Shown: positions 17,695 to 26,849, numbered from the stretch's first letter. The stretch: DNA of 64,000 bases from Aquibium microcysteis (GCF_014495845.1 NZ_CP061080.1:5508001-5572000), one strand, 5' to 3'. The notes: generated by a model from the sequence alone, not told the origin. Numbers and translations are program-made.

Positions 17695-18282
17695 ATGTTT
17701 GTTTCACCGGCATTCGCCCAGGAAGCCCCGGCCGGACATGCGGGGAGCGAGGTCGTCGAAGGCACGGAGGTCGCGGCCGACGCCCATGGCGGCGGCACGT
17801 TCCCGCCGTTCGAGACCCATACCTTCCCGTCCCAGATTCTGTGGCTGGCCATCACCTTCGGCCTGTTCTACGTCTTCCTCAAGCGCGTGGCTCTGCCGCG
17901 GCTGGCGGGCATCCTGGAGGTGCGGCGCGACCGCATCGCCGGCGACCTCGACCAGGCGGCCCGTCTCAAGCAGGAGGCGGACGAGGCCATCGCCGCCTAC
18001 GAGCAGGGGCTGGCGGAAGCGCGCCGGAAGGCCGGCATGATCGGCCAGAAGGCGCGTGACGGGGCAAAGGCGGAAGCCGATGCCGAACGCAAGCGGATCG
18101 AGGCCGAGCTGGACACCAAGCTCGCGACCGCCGAGGCGCGCATCGCCGAGATCAAGGCTTCGGCCATGAAGGACGTCGGGGCGATCGCCGAGGAAACCGC
18201 GGGCGCCATCGTCCAGGCCCTGATCGGCGACAGCGTCGCCCAGGGCGATGTTTCGGCCGCCGTGCGCGCGGCTTCGGAATAG
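17695..18282 (+). CDS. atpF2: F0F1 ATP synthase subunit b'
   Basis: A 195-residue peripheral-stalk subunit. An unusually long N-terminal segment rich in Gly/Ala/Glu precedes a single membrane helix (about 47-64), followed by a long charged coiled coil to the C terminus. It pairs with the next gene product as a b/b' heterodimer, the arrangement of photosynthetic bacteria and alphaproteobacteria. The ATG at 17695 gives an early hydrophobic FVSPAFAQ, which might act as a signal-like sequence. Confidence 0.93.
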   Translation: MFVSPAFAQEAPAGHAGSEVVEGTEVAADAHGGGTFPPFETHTFPSQILWLAITFGLFYVFLKRVALPRLAGILEVRRDRIAGDLDQAARLKQEADEAIAAYEQGLAEARRKAGMIGQKARDGAKAEADAERKRIEAELDTKLATAEARIAEIKASAMKDVGAIAEETAGAIVQALIGDSVAQGDVSAAVRAASE

Positions 18283-18292
18283 GAGAGCGGCT

Positions 18293-18772
18293 ATGGACGC
18301 CACATTCTGGGCACTCGTCGGCCTCGTCATCTTCCTCGCCCTCATGGTCTACGTGAAGGTGCCGGGGATGATCACCCGGTCGCTCGACGACCGGGCCGCC
18401 AAGATCCGCGACGAACTCGAGCAGGCGCGCCGGCTGCGCGAGGAAGCCCAGCAGCTCCTCGCCGACTACCAGCGCAAGCGCAAGGAGGCCGAGAAGGAGG
18501 CGGAGGAGATCGTCTCGTCCGCCCGTCACGAGGCCGAGATGCTCGTCCGCGAGGCCAAGCAGAAGACCGAGGAATACGTCGCCCGCCGCACCGCGCTCGC
18601 CGAGCAGAAGATCGGCCAGGCCGAGCGCGATGCGGTCAACGAGGTGCGCTCCAACGCCGTCGACATCGCCGTCGCCGCAGCGCGCAAGCTTCTCGCCGAC
18701 AAGGTGGACGCCACCGTCGCCGAGAAGCTCTTCAAGTCCTCGGTCGACGACGTCAAGACCAGGCTGAACTGA
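18293..18772 (+). CDS. atpF: F0F1 ATP synthase subunit b
   Basis: A 159-residue subunit b with an N-terminal membrane helix (about 4-21, TFWALVGLVIFLALMVYV) and a heptad-rich coiled coil with the conserved RxxxIxxELexAR pattern. It starts 10 nt after b'. It is the last gene of the F0 cluster and is followed by a terminator; the F1 genes are not in the window, as usual for alphaproteobacteria. Confidence 0.96.
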   Translation: MDATFWALVGLVIFLALMVYVKVPGMITRSLDDRAAKIRDELEQARRLREEAQQLLADYQRKRKEAEKEAEEIVSSARHEAEMLVREAKQKTEEYVARRTALAEQKIGQAERDAVNEVRSNAVDIAVAAARKLLADKVDATVAEKLFKSSVDDVKTRLN

Positions 18773-18800
18773 GCCGGGCCGATCTCGGATCACGATCGAT

Positions 18801-18823
18801 GCCGCCCTCGGGCGGCATTTTTC
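18801..18823 (+). terminator. rho-independent terminator of the F0 operon
   Basis: GCCGCCCTCGGGCGGC (18801-18816) folds into a GC-only hairpin and is followed by ATTTTTC. It lies 29 nt after the atpF stop codon. Confidence 0.85.
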
Positions 18824-18850
18824 GTTCCGGAAGTAGCGGGCTGGCCGCAT

Positions 18851-19770
18851 CGGGACGGACGCCGAGGACGAGGGGCAGGAAGCCGGCACCCCCGCCTTCG
18901 TCATCCCGGAACGACGTCCGAGCGCAGCGAAGGACGACGTATCCGGGATCCATGCCTCTGCGCAGGTCATCGAGCGGGACGACGGAGAAGATCCGGTGCG
19001 TCGTCCGCGCCGTCCCGCCTCTCGACGACGTCCGAGGCATGGATCCCCGGTCTGCGCCTCCGCTCCGCTCCGGCTTCGCCCGGGATGACGACGGTGAAAG
19101 GGGCGCCGCGCCTCCGCTTCGTCATCGACCCTGCTGCACTTGGGCATCTGCAGGCCGGCATCGAAGCCCACCCACGCGGCCTCCCTCATCGGCGTCATTC
19201 CGGGTCCCGCTGCGCGGCCCCGGAACGACGCATCACGCGGACCGGCCGAATCGGGACGGACGCCGAGGACGAGGGGCCGGAAGCCGGCACCACCGCCTTC
19301 GTCATCCCTGAACGACGTCCGAGCGCAGCGAAGGACGCCGTATCCGGGATCCATGCCTCTGCGCAGGTCATCGAGCGGGACGACGGAGAAGGTCCGGTGC
19401 GTCGTCCGCGCCCTCCCGCCTCTCGACGACGTCCGAGGCATGGATCCCCGGTCTGCGCCTCCGCTCCGCTCCGGCTTCGCCCGGGATGACGACGGTGAAA
19501 GGGGCGCCGCGCCTCCGCTTCGTCATCGACCCTGCTGCACCGGAGCATCCGCAGGCCGGCCTCGAAGCCCCCGCACGGGCTCCCTCATCGGCGTCATTCC
19601 GGGTCCCGCTGCGCAGCCCCGCAACGACGCGTCACGCGGACCGTTCGCATCGGGACGGACGCCGAGGACGAGGGGCTGGAAGCCGGCACCCCCGCCTTCG
19701 TCATCCCGGAACGACGTCCGAGCGCAGCGAAGGACGCCGTATCCGGGATCCATGCCTCGCCGTCCATGCC
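18851..19770. repeat. tandem array of ~400-bp intergenic repeats (2.3 copies)
   Basis: Three copies begin at 18851, 19252 and 19651 with the sequence CGGGACGGACGCCGAGGACG, giving periods of 401 and 399 bp; the third is truncated near 19770. The copies are almost identical. Each contains GTCATCCCGG...GGATCCATGCC units in both orientations, a type of palindromic sequence common between Rhizobiales genes. Open frames across it on both strands repeat with the array and show no recognisable protein, so it is read as noncoding. Confidence 0.9.
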
Positions 19771-20362
19771 CGCGATCCGGTCCACGACGAGGCCCGCGCC
19801 GCCGCCCGCCGGCGCCCCCCCCTCCGTCGTCGCTTCGCGACGCCACCTCCGCCCCCACTTCGTGGGGTGGAGGACAGATCGCCTTTGCCGCCGCCCCAGC
19901 CGACGGACACCGTCGAGGAATGGGGCCCGGATACGCCGTCCAGCGCTGCGCTCGAACGCCCTTCCGGGATGACGCCGAGGATGCGGCGCCGCACGGCTCA
20001 GTCCGCGCTGCGCCTGAGCCCGGCTCCCTGCCCCATGCCTAACCATTTCGGCGCCGGCGATGGCGTCGGGTCCCCGGCGCGGACGCCACGCAAGGGAGGC
20101 GGTTCCGGCCGTCGGCGCTCGCTATCCGGTTCGCAATGACGCGGCGCGGGGGAGCGGCCGGGATGCAGTCCTTCCGGCCGGCCTCATCCCGAAGCGCCAT
20201 CCGGAGCCGGACGACGGCGTGTCTTGAAGGACTTTACCCCCTTGCGGGTCCGGCGGGTTCGGTGACACGGGACTGGGGCGACGTCCGCCGAACCCGGCCG
20301 CCGCTCCCCGTCGTCATCCCGGAACGCGACGTGGCGCCGCCCGGTCGGCCTCCATGGCCGGC
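19771..20362. other. non-coding stretch, no gene recognised
   Basis: After the repeat array the sequence is GC-rich and contains further fragments of the GTCATCCCGGAACG unit (about 20320) and an inverted GGCGGGTTCGG / CCGAACCCGGCC pair near 20246-20303. No convincing open frame, RNA gene or promoter was found. The segment may help separate the F0 operon from rnhB, which ends at 20363 on the other strand. Confidence 0.6.
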
Positions 20363-21064
20363 TCAGCCGGCCTGCGCCACCAGCAGGCCCTCTTCCACGT
20401 CCGCCTCGACCGCCCCGCTCTTCAGCGGCGCGAAGCTCATGCGGTGGATGCGCATGACCGCGCCCGCTTCGACGATCGCGGAGCGGTGCCGCGCGGTGGC
20501 GTAGCCCATGTGCAGATCGAAGCCGTAGGCCGTGTGCACGGCCGCGCAGCGCGTCATCATGCGGTCGCGCGTGACCTTGGCGACGATCGAGGCGGCGGCG
20601 ATCGACTGCGACCGCTGGTCGCCCTTCACCAGCGCCTGCGCGTCGCAGGGCAGGCCCGGCGGCACGTCGCGCCCGTCGACCAGCGCGTGACCGGGCGACA
20701 CGCACAGCAGGGTGGCTGCCCGCCGCATCGCCTCGAGGCTCGCGCGCAGGATGTTGACCGTGTCGATGCCGTCGGCCGCCACCGACGCGACCGAGACGGC
20801 GCTTGCCGTGCGCAGGATCTCCGCGCAGAGCCGCTCGCGATCGGCGGCCTTCAGCCGCTTCGAATCGTCCAGTCCCGGCGGGATGCGGCGCGGGTCGAGG
20901 ATCACCGCCGCCGCCACGACCGGCCCCGCGAGCGGTCCGCGGCCGGCCTCGTCGAGGCCGCAGACCGGGCCGGCGCCGCGCGCCATCAGCCGCGTCTCGA
21001 TCGAGAAATCGGGCGCCAGCGGCATGTCGAACAGGAGCGGAGGACCGGAGGGAAGGCGACTCAT
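20363..21064 (-). CDS. rnhB: ribonuclease HII
   Basis: A 233-residue RNase HII that removes ribonucleotides and RNA primers from DNA hybrids. The signature [14 protein letters not shown] supplies Asp38 and Glu39; a later DGR (DVPPGLP) and the KVTRDRMM segment contain the remaining acidic ligand positions. The N terminus is about 20 residues longer than in E. coli; an internal start cannot be excluded. It is preceded by the radical SAM gene on the same strand 129 bp upstream. Confidence 0.95.
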   Translation of the reverse strand: MSRLPSGPPLLFDMPLAPDFSIETRLMARGAGPVCGLDEAGRGPLAGPVVAAAVILDPRRIPPGLDDSKRLKAADRERLCAEILRTASAVSVASVAADGIDTVNILRASLEAMRRAATLLCVSPGHALVDGRDVPPGLPCDAQALVKGDQRSQSIAAASIVAKVTRDRMMTRCAAVHTAYGFDLHMGYATARHRSAIVEAGAVMRIHRMSFAPLKSGAVEADVEEGLLVAQAG

Positions 21065-21193
21065 GGTGCGGCGATGGTCGCAGAGCGTCCGGCCCTCCGC
21101 AAGGCCCGCCCGGTCGGGGCGAACCGGGCGGGCGCCGTCCAGCCGGGACGAAGCGGCCGGACGGAAGGGGAGGCGGTCGACGTGGGACGGGCG

Positions 21194-22348
21194 TCAGAGC
21201 AGCGAAAGCTGCTCGCCGGCGCGGGCCGGCGGCTTGAACAGGTCGGTCCGCAGCACGCGCTTGTTCTGGTTCAGCCCGAGGCGGCGCGCGGCGATCTGGA
21301 ACCGCCGCCCGATCTGCCAGGCATAGGGACCAGCGCCCTTCATGCGCGCACCCCAGGTCGAGTCGTAGTCCTTGCCGTCGCGCATCGAGCGCACCAGCGA
21401 CAGAACGTGGCGGTAGCTGTCGGGATAGTGCCGCAAGAGCCAGTCCTTGAAGATCGGGCTCACCTCCAGCGGCAGCCGCAGGATGATGTAACCCGCCTCG
21501 CGCGCGCCGACCGACTGCGCCGAATCGAGGATGCGCTCCACCTCGTGGTCGGTGAGGCCGGGGATCACCGGCGCCACCATCACCGAGACCGGGATGCCGG
21601 CTTCCGACAGCGCCTTCATCGTCTCCAGCCGCCGCGTCGGCGTGGCGGCGCGCGGCTCCATGGCCCGCGCCAGCCGCCGGTCGAGCGTCGTCACCGACAG
21701 CGCCACCTTGGCCAGCCCCTTCTCCGCCATGCGGGACAGGATGTCGATGTCGCGCGTCACCAGCGCCGACTTGGTCACGATGCCGACCGGATGGTCGTGC
21801 GCCTCCAGCACCTCCAGGATCTGCCGCATGATGCCGTAGCGCTTCTCGATCGGCTGGTAGGGATCGGTGTTGGTGCCGATGGCGATGGTCTTCGGCTGGT
21901 AGCCGTCCTTGCCGAGTTCCCGCTCGAGCAGCTTCGCCGCGTCCGGCTTGGCGAACAGCTTGGACTCGAAGTCGATCCCCGCCGAAAGCCCCATGTAGCC
22001 ATGCGTCGGCCGCGCGAAGCAGTAGACGCAGCCGTGCTCGCAGCCGCGATAGGGGTTGATCGAGCGGTCGAAGGAGATGTCGGGCGATTCGTTGCGGGTG
22101 ATGATCGTCCGCGGCTTCTCGGTCTGCACCTCGGTCTTGAACGGCGGCAGGTCCTCGATCGTGTCCCAGCCGTCGTCGAAGACGTCGCGCCGCAGCGCCT
22201 CGAACCGACCCGACGGATTGATGCCGGCCGCCCGGCCGCGCCGGCGCCTTTCGCCGATCCGCACGCCGCTCTGCTCGATCATCGCATTGGCCAAACCGGA
22301 ATCTCCGCTTGTGAAGGCGGCAATGTCCGCGCGTGCGATCTGTTCCAT
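21194..22348 (-). CDS. PA0069 family radical SAM protein
   Basis: A 384-residue radical SAM enzyme. The 4Fe-4S motif is C103-x3-C107-x2-C110 in RGCEHGCVYCFARP, followed by conserved GLSAGIDFESKL, IGTNTDPYQPIE and SALVTRDIDIL segments that mark the PA0069 / SplB-like group. The reaction is unknown; similarity to spore photoproduct lyase suggests DNA or nucleotide chemistry, but this is an inference. It lies upstream of rnhB on the same strand, and the pairing with a DNA-repair nuclease is suggestive. Confidence 0.9.
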   Translation of the reverse strand: MEQIARADIAAFTSGDSGLANAMIEQSGVRIGERRRRGRAAGINPSGRFEALRRDVFDDGWDTIEDLPPFKTEVQTEKPRTIITRNESPDISFDRSINPYRGCEHGCVYCFARPTHGYMGLSAGIDFESKLFAKPDAAKLLERELGKDGYQPKTIAIGTNTDPYQPIEKRYGIMRQILEVLEAHDHPVGIVTKSALVTRDIDILSRMAEKGLAKVALSVTTLDRRLARAMEPRAATPTRRLETMKALSEAGIPVSVMVAPVIPGLTDHEVERILDSAQSVGAREAGYIILRLPLEVSPIFKDWLLRHYPDSYRHVLSLVRSMRDGKDYDSTWGARMKGAGPYAWQIGRRFQIAARRLGLNQNKRVLRTDLFKPPARAGEQLSLL

Positions 22349-22487
22349 GTCTCATGCTCCGTACGGCGAGGGAGAATCGCCGCTCTGATGAAACTATTCC
22401 TAGAGCAGGCATCGGAACAAAGCAAGAACATAAGCATGCTGCGCTGCAACACTGGCGTTTGGCCGGCGTTTGGATTATGCCGTATCC

Positions 22488-23000
22488 ATGCTGTCGGTGA
22501 TGATCGAGACCCGCAACCACCAGGAGGCCCTCGCCCGGACGCTCGCGTCCCTCGTGTCGGGTGCGGTCGAAGGCGTCGTCCGCGAGGTTCTCGTCCACGA
22601 CCGCGGCTCGACCGATCAGACTGCGGCGGTCGCCGACCATGCCGGCTGCATCATCGTGCCGTCGGGTGACCTCATCGGCGGCGTGCGCCGCGCCAGGGGC
22701 GACTGGCTCCTGTTCGTCGAGCCGGGTGCCCGGCTGGCCGACGGCTGGGTCGAGGCGGTGTTCGCCCATGTCGGCCACGCCACCACGCCCGCCCGCTTCC
22801 TGCGCGCCCGCACGCCCGACCGTGGCTTTCTCGCCCGGCTGATGACGCGCAGCCGCCCGCTGTCGGAAGGCCTGCTCGTCTCCAAGCGCCAGGCCCTGGC
22901 GAGGCTGAAGCCGGGGGACGGCGCGGAGGCCCTGGCCAGACGCCTCTCCAGCCGCCGCATCGGCGCCGAGATCATGCCGGCGCGCCGCGAGACGGCGTGA
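22488..23000 (+). CDS. short glycosyltransferase family 2-like protein
   Basis: A 170-residue protein with the N-terminal half of a GT-A glycosyltransferase: MLSVMIETRNHQEAL opens the nucleotide-binding strand, HDRGSTDQTAAVA is the DxGSxDxT motif, and GDWLLFVEPGA replaces the usual DxD region with E-P-G. The acceptor-domain motifs are missing and the protein is much shorter than active family members, so transferase activity is doubtful. ATG 22488 is chosen over an upstream TTG. It converges on moaB across a repeat element. Confidence 0.75.
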   Translation: MLSVMIETRNHQEALARTLASLVSGAVEGVVREVLVHDRGSTDQTAAVADHAGCIIVPSGDLIGGVRRARGDWLLFVEPGARLADGWVEAVFAHVGHATTPARFLRARTPDRGFLARLMTRSRPLSEGLLVSKRQALARLKPGDGAEALARRLSSRRIGAEIMPARRETA

Positions 23001-23025
23001 GCCGGCAAGGCCCCGCGGGGACCTC

Positions 23026-23130
23026 TCAGAGCGAGTGAATCATTCGAGGATGCGAAAGAACGCCCGCTGGTATCCTTGTGATCGTTGGCTCAATCTGTGC
23101 GGAAACGGGCGTTCTTTCCCATCCTGTCAG
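23026..23130. repeat. 105-bp hairpin element, copy 1
   Basis: An imperfect palindrome between two convergent genes. GAGGATGCGAAAGAACGCCC (from 23046) pairs with GGGCGTTCTTTCCCATCCT (to 23125) with about 19 of 21 positions matching, around a 39-nt loop. A second copy in inverse orientation is at 63455-63561, with roughly four-fifths identity over the whole length. The right end of this copy includes the moaB stop codon. Confidence 0.85.
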
Positions 23131-23687
23131 ACCACGATCCCGCCGCGCCGCAGGTGCTCGTCCAGCCGCGGCATGATCTCCACGAAGTTGCACGGCATGT
23201 GGCGGTAGTCGAGCTGGGCCTTGAGGATCCCGTCCCATGCGTCGCGGCAGGCGCCGGGCGACCCCGGCAGCACGAAGACGAAGGTCTGCGCGATCAGCCC
23301 GGCGGTTGCCCGGCTCTGGATCGTCGAGGTGCCGATCTTGTCGAAGGAGATGCGGTGGAACACGGACGAGAAGCCGTCCATCCGCTTCTCGAACAGCGGC
23401 TCCAGCGCGTCCGGCGTCACGTCCCGCCCGGTGAATCCGGTCCCGCCGGTGGTGATCACCACGTCGACGGCCGGATCGTTGCACCAGCCCAGCACCGCGC
23501 CGCGGATCTTCTCCACGTCGTCGGTCACGATCGCGCGGTGCGCCAGCCGGTGCCCGGCCTGCGCGATCCGCTCCGCCAGCGTCCGCCCGGACTTGTCCTC
23601 GTCGAGCGAGCGGGTGTCCGAGACCGTCAGCACCGCGATCCCCACGGGAATGAAGGGTCGGCTTTCGTCCAGGCGTTCCAGGCTCAT
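23127..23687 (-). CDS. moaB: molybdenum cofactor biosynthesis protein B
   Basis: A 186-residue MoaB/MogA-type molybdopterin adenylyltransferase-like protein. The MoCF-binding fold is shown by GIAVLTVSDTR near the start, the strongly conserved TTGGTGFTGRD loop in the middle, and PGSPGACRDAWDGI near the C terminus. It acts in molybdopterin activation in the cytosol. ATG 23687 overlaps the ispE stop by 4 nt, so the two are translationally coupled even though their pathways are unrelated. Confidence 0.94.
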   Translation of the reverse strand: MSLERLDESRPFIPVGIAVLTVSDTRSLDEDKSGRTLAERIAQAGHRLAHRAIVTDDVEKIRGAVLGWCNDPAVDVVITTGGTGFTGRDVTPDALEPLFEKRMDGFSSVFHRISFDKIGTSTIQSRATAGLIAQTFVFVLPGSPGACRDAWDGILKAQLDYRHMPCNFVEIMPRLDEHLRRGGIVV

Positions 23688-24559
23688 GCTCCTGCTCCAT
23701 TCGTTCGCGTGGCTTCGACGAACCAGCCCGGCCGGTCCGCCCGGATGCGCGCCGCCGCGGCCTGCGCCGCCTCGGCGCCGTCGAAGATCCCGAAGCACGT
23801 CGCGCCAGAGCCCGACATCCGCGCGAAGCCGGCGCCGGCCGCCCGCAGCGCGTCCAGCGCGTCGCCGATCTGCGGCGCCAGCGCAAGCGCCGGCGCTTCC
23901 AGATCGTTGCGCGCGGCCGCGAGGAAGGCAAGCGCGGCGGCATGGTCCGGCGTGCGGGGCAGGGGCGGCAGCGGCGGGTTGTCGCGCCGCGCGAGTGCCC
24001 CGAACACGGCCGGCGTCGCCACGGCCACGCCCGGGTTGACCAGCACCACGTCGAAGGCCGGCCATGCGGCGAGCGGCTCCAGCGTGTGGCCGATGCCGCG
24101 CGCCACCAGCGGCCGCCCGTCGAGGCACATCGGCACGTCGGCGCCGAGACCGGCGGCGATGCCGGCGATCGCGGCAGAACCGGCGTCGAGGCCCCAGACC
24201 TGCGCCAGCGCCCGCAGCGCCGCCGCCGCGTCGCTCGATCCGCCGCCGACGCCCGAGGCGACCGGCAGCCGCTTGTCGAGATGGATCGCCACCGGCGTCG
24301 CCGTTTCGGCAGGCAATGCCGCCCGCAGCCGGTCGCGCGCCGCCACGACGAGGTTGGAACCGTCGGCGGGCAGTCCGGCGCCGTGCGGGCCACCGATCGT
24401 GACCGCATCCGCCGCCGCCGCTTCCACCGCCAGCACGTCGCCGAACCGCGCGAACACCACGAGTGTTTCGAGCAGATGATAGCCATCCGCGCGCCGGCCG
24501 GTCACGTGCAGCGCGAGATTGATCTTCGCCGGCGCCAGCGCGGCGGTGCTCTGTGTCAT
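23684..24559 (-). CDS. ispE: 4-(cytidine 5'-diphospho)-2-C-methyl-D-erythritol kinase
   Basis: A 291-residue GHMP kinase that phosphorylates CDP-methylerythritol in the non-mevalonate isoprenoid pathway. Motifs are APAKINLALHV at 9-19, the ATP-binding PVASGVGGGSSDAAAAL, and MSGSGATCFGIF near the C terminus. The length is typical. It heads a probable two-gene operon with moaB; the prenyl synthase at 26992 uses the products of the same pathway. Confidence 0.95.
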   Translation of the reverse strand: MTQSTAALAPAKINLALHVTGRRADGYHLLETLVVFARFGDVLAVEAAAADAVTIGGPHGAGLPADGSNLVVAARDRLRAALPAETATPVAIHLDKRLPVASGVGGGSSDAAAALRALAQVWGLDAGSAAIAGIAAGLGADVPMCLDGRPLVARGIGHTLEPLAAWPAFDVVLVNPGVAVATPAVFGALARRDNPPLPPLPRTPDHAAALAFLAAARNDLEAPALALAPQIGDALDALRAAGAGFARMSGSGATCFGIFDGAEAAQAAAARIRADRPGWFVEATRTNGAGA

Positions 24560-24590
24560 GGTCCTGCCGGCGGTCCGGGTCTTCGCGCCG

Positions 24591-24776
24591 TCAGTCCTTG
24601 GCCAGACGGTACTCGCCCGTCTTGGGATCCTTCACCAGCGTGCCGTTGGCGCCGCTGCGGGTCTCGCTCTCGGCCCGCCGCACGCGCGCCGACACCCGTT
24701 CCGCCTCCTTCAGGAAGGCCCGGTATCCGAAATAGCCGACCGCCGCGACGACGGCGAAGAAGATCAGCTGCGGCAT
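24591..24776 (-). CDS. small membrane protein, conserved hypothetical
   Basis: A 61-residue protein with one N-terminal membrane helix (MPQLIFFAVVAAVGYFGYRAF) and a charged cytoplasmic tail that ends in the GTLVKDPKTGEYRLAKD motif, which resembles a short beta hairpin. No named family was recognised. It lies between ispE and the S49 peptidase on the same strand, and the first Met of the hydrophobic segment is preferred over an upstream in-frame start. Confidence 0.75.
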   Translation of the reverse strand: MPQLIFFAVVAAVGYFGYRAFLKEAERVSARVRRAESETRSGANGTLVKDPKTGEYRLAKD

Positions 24777-24852
24777 GTGGTTCTGCTCCTCCAGCAAGGC
24801 CGGCGTTCCCCGCCCCGGCAGGCGTACCGATCATGCGGCGAACCCGCGCCGC

Positions 24853-25722
24853 CTACAAGCCGTAGCGCGCCCACAGCGCGCGTTCCATCGCCGCATCGGC
24901 GAGCCCATGCGCCGCGCTCGCCGCGATCTCCCCGGTCGCCGCTCCGGCCGACGAGCCGAACAGGCCGAGCCGCCGGCCGAACAGGCCGCGCGGGGCCGTC
25001 ACCAGCCGCAGCTGCGTCTTTTCCCCGTAGCGCGTCTTCAGGAAGCTGCGCATGTCGCCGAGATGGTCGACGAGCCCCAGCGCCTTGCCGCTGATGCCCG
25101 ACCAGAACAGCCCGGTGAACAGGTCCTCGCTGTCGGCGAGCTTGCGGCCGCGCCGCTCCTTCACGAGGTCGATGAAGGTCTGGTGCACCTCGAGCTGCAG
25201 CGCCTTCAGGTGCTCCACGTCCTCCGGCCGCTCGGGCGAGAACGGGTCGAGCGTCGCCTTGTTGCGCCCCGCCGTGTGCAGGCGCCGTTCGACGCCGATC
25301 TTCTCCAGCAGTTCCGTGAAGCCGAAGCCGGCCGACACCACGCCGATCGATCCGACGATGGAGGACGGGTCGGCGATGATCTCGTCGCCCGCCACCGCGA
25401 TCATGTAGCCGCCCGATGCCGCCACGTCCTCGACGAAGACCAGCACCGTCTTGTTCTTCTCCTTCGCGAGATCGCGGATACGCCGGTAGATCAGCCGCGA
25501 CTGCACAGGCGAACCGCCGGGCGAATTGACCGAGATCGCCACGGCCGGCGCGTCCTTGAACGAGAACGCCTTCTCGATCACGCCCGCGGTGCTGGCCAGC
25601 GACAGCGGCTGCCGGAACTGCCCGCCGCCCGACATGATCGTTCCGTGCAGCCGGATGACGGGGATCGTCACCGCGGTGCTGCGCATGGATTTCGGGATGA
25701 AGCGGTGGAAGAAGCGGGTCAC
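24853..25722 (-). CDS. S49 family serine peptidase (SppA/SohB-like)
   Basis: A 289-residue serine peptidase of the signal peptide peptidase A family. The nucleophile is Ser103 in AASGGYM and the general base Lys155 in GRNKATLDPFSP; NSPGGSP at 66-72 is the oxyanion-hole segment and SSIVGSIGV is a conserved support strand. No strong membrane anchor is seen, so it may be a cytosolic or peripherally attached enzyme that degrades cleaved signal peptides. The GTG at 25722 is chosen because MKRFF-like starts are usual; an internal Met is another option. Confidence 0.88.
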   Translation of the reverse strand: MTRFFHRFIPKSMRSTAVTIPVIRLHGTIMSGGGQFRQPLSLASTAGVIEKAFSFKDAPAVAISVNSPGGSPVQSRLIYRRIRDLAKEKNKTVLVFVEDVAASGGYMIAVAGDEIIADPSSIVGSIGVVSAGFGFTELLEKIGVERRLHTAGRNKATLDPFSPERPEDVEHLKALQLEVHQTFIDLVKERRGRKLADSEDLFTGLFWSGISGKALGLVDHLGDMRSFLKTRYGEKTQLRLVTAPRGLFGRRLGLFGSSAGAATGEIAASAAHGLADAAMERALWARYGL

Positions 25723-25818
25723 GGCGGGCCTTGGCTGTGGGTCTTGCAAGGCATGTAGGAAATCGAGGGCCGGGCGCAATCCCGGCCGCTCCCGCCGAGA
25801 GCGATTTCCCCTCGCTTG

Positions 25819-26598
25819 TCAGTCGCCGAACAGCGAGGCCTGGCCGTTGCAGATCGCATCGGCATGCGCGGTGAAGCGGTTGCCGTCCGCCGCATGCAGC
25901 ACCAGCGGCGCGGCGAGCCGCATCGCCCTGCGCGAGCCGCGCCGGCCCCGCACCACCACGCGGATCGCATCGGCGTCCGGCCGCGGATGCACCGGCTTGA
26001 CCTCCAGCCCGCCGAACCGCCCCCCCATGGCGTCGAGGATCTCCGCCAGCGATTGCGGCCGCGCGATCAGCGCCACAGCGCCAGACGGTCTGACGATCGC
26101 GGCCGCCGTGCGGATCCAGCGCTCCAGCAGCCCGTCGTCCATCACATGCGCCGCTTTCCGCAGCCCGTCGGGCGTCTGGCGGTCGCGGGCCTCGTTGAAG
26201 GGCGGGTTCATGATGGCGATGTCGACGCTGCGGTCGCCAAGTCCCGCCTCCGTCCGCGCCCGGCCGGCCAGCGCGACGTCCGCCACCAGCAGCGACCCCC
26301 GCCGCGCAATCTCCGCATTCGCCTCCAGCGCCAGCGTCTGCCGCGCGAACGCGGCCATCGCGGGCTCGCGCTCGACCAGCAGCGCCCGCGCCTGCGGGCA
26401 GCGCGCGAGCACCGCCAGGCCTGCGCCGCCAGCGCCGGCGCCGAGGTCGGCGACGAGCCCGCCGAAGCCCGACGGCACGGCCGCCGCCAGCATCATGGCG
26501 TCCATGCCGGCCCGGTGGCCGCCGTTCAGCGGCTGCGCCAGGAAGAAGCGGCCGCGGTGGAACGCGTCGATGCTCGCGCCGTCCTCGGTCGGTTCCAT
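25819..26598 (-). CDS. TrmN6-like RNA/protein methyltransferase
   Basis: A 259-residue SAM-dependent methyltransferase. The SAM loop is [10 protein letters not shown] at 51-60 and the catalytic N6-adenine-type motif NPPF is at 131-134. The N terminus (FHRGRFFLAQPLNGGHRAGMDAMML) is the typical tRNA1(Val) A37 N6-methyltransferase substrate segment. The target base is inferred from family only. It ends 96 bp before the S49 gene on the same strand and starts 8 nt after the DUF2007 gene. Confidence 0.87.
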   Translation of the reverse strand: MEPTEDGASIDAFHRGRFFLAQPLNGGHRAGMDAMMLAAAVPSGFGGLVADLGAGAGGAGLAVLARCPQARALLVEREPAMAAFARQTLALEANAEIARRGSLLVADVALAGRARTEAGLGDRSVDIAIMNPPFNEARDRQTPDGLRKAAHVMDDGLLERWIRTAAAIVRPSGAVALIARPQSLAEILDAMGGRFGGLEVKPVHPRPDADAIRVVVRGRRGSRRAMRLAAPLVLHAADGNRFTAHADAICNGQASLFGD

Positions 26599-26606
26599 GG
26601 CGCGCG

Positions 26607-26831
26607 TCAGCCGGCCCGCATCTCGCCGCCGAAGCCGGCATCGGTGAGCAGCCGGCGTGCCCGGTCGGCGTCGTCCTCGAGCACCATGACCCGGCGCGGC
26701 AGCACGCCGAGCGATCCTTCCAGGATGCTCATGTTCTGGTCCGCGACGAAATGCGCGATTCCGGCGTCCCGCAGCAGCGCCTCGATGAAGGAAATGGTCA
26801 CGGGATCGTTGGTGCGTACGAGTTCGATCAT
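26607..26831 (-). CDS. DUF2007 domain-containing protein
   Basis: A 74-residue protein whose MIELVRTNDPVTISFIEALL start, DQNMSILEGSLGVLPRRVMV and ALRLL-like C terminus match the DUF2007 (putative signal-transducing) family. It lies 8 nt upstream of the methyltransferase gene and is its likely operon partner. The start ATG at 26831 is selected from the family's usual N terminus; the longer upstream frame is unrelated. No function is established. Confidence 0.85.
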   Translation of the reverse strand: MIELVRTNDPVTISFIEALLRDAGIAHFVADQNMSILEGSLGVLPRRVMVLEDDADRARRLLTDAGFGGEMRAG

Positions 26832-26849
26832 GTTTGCGACGTTCGCAGC

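Noticed and set aside
18851..19770. CRISPR array
   Set aside because: The repeat period is about 400 bp and the units are contiguous, without the short unique spacers of CRISPR.
18753..20139. Several short frames in the 400-bp repeat array
   Set aside because: They repeat with the array, have no recognised motif or suitable ribosome-binding site and are better read as noncoding repeat sequence.
20184..22778. A long minus-strand frame across rnhB and the radical SAM gene
   Set aside because: The rnhB and PA0069-type proteins are clearly encoded in other frames of the same strand.
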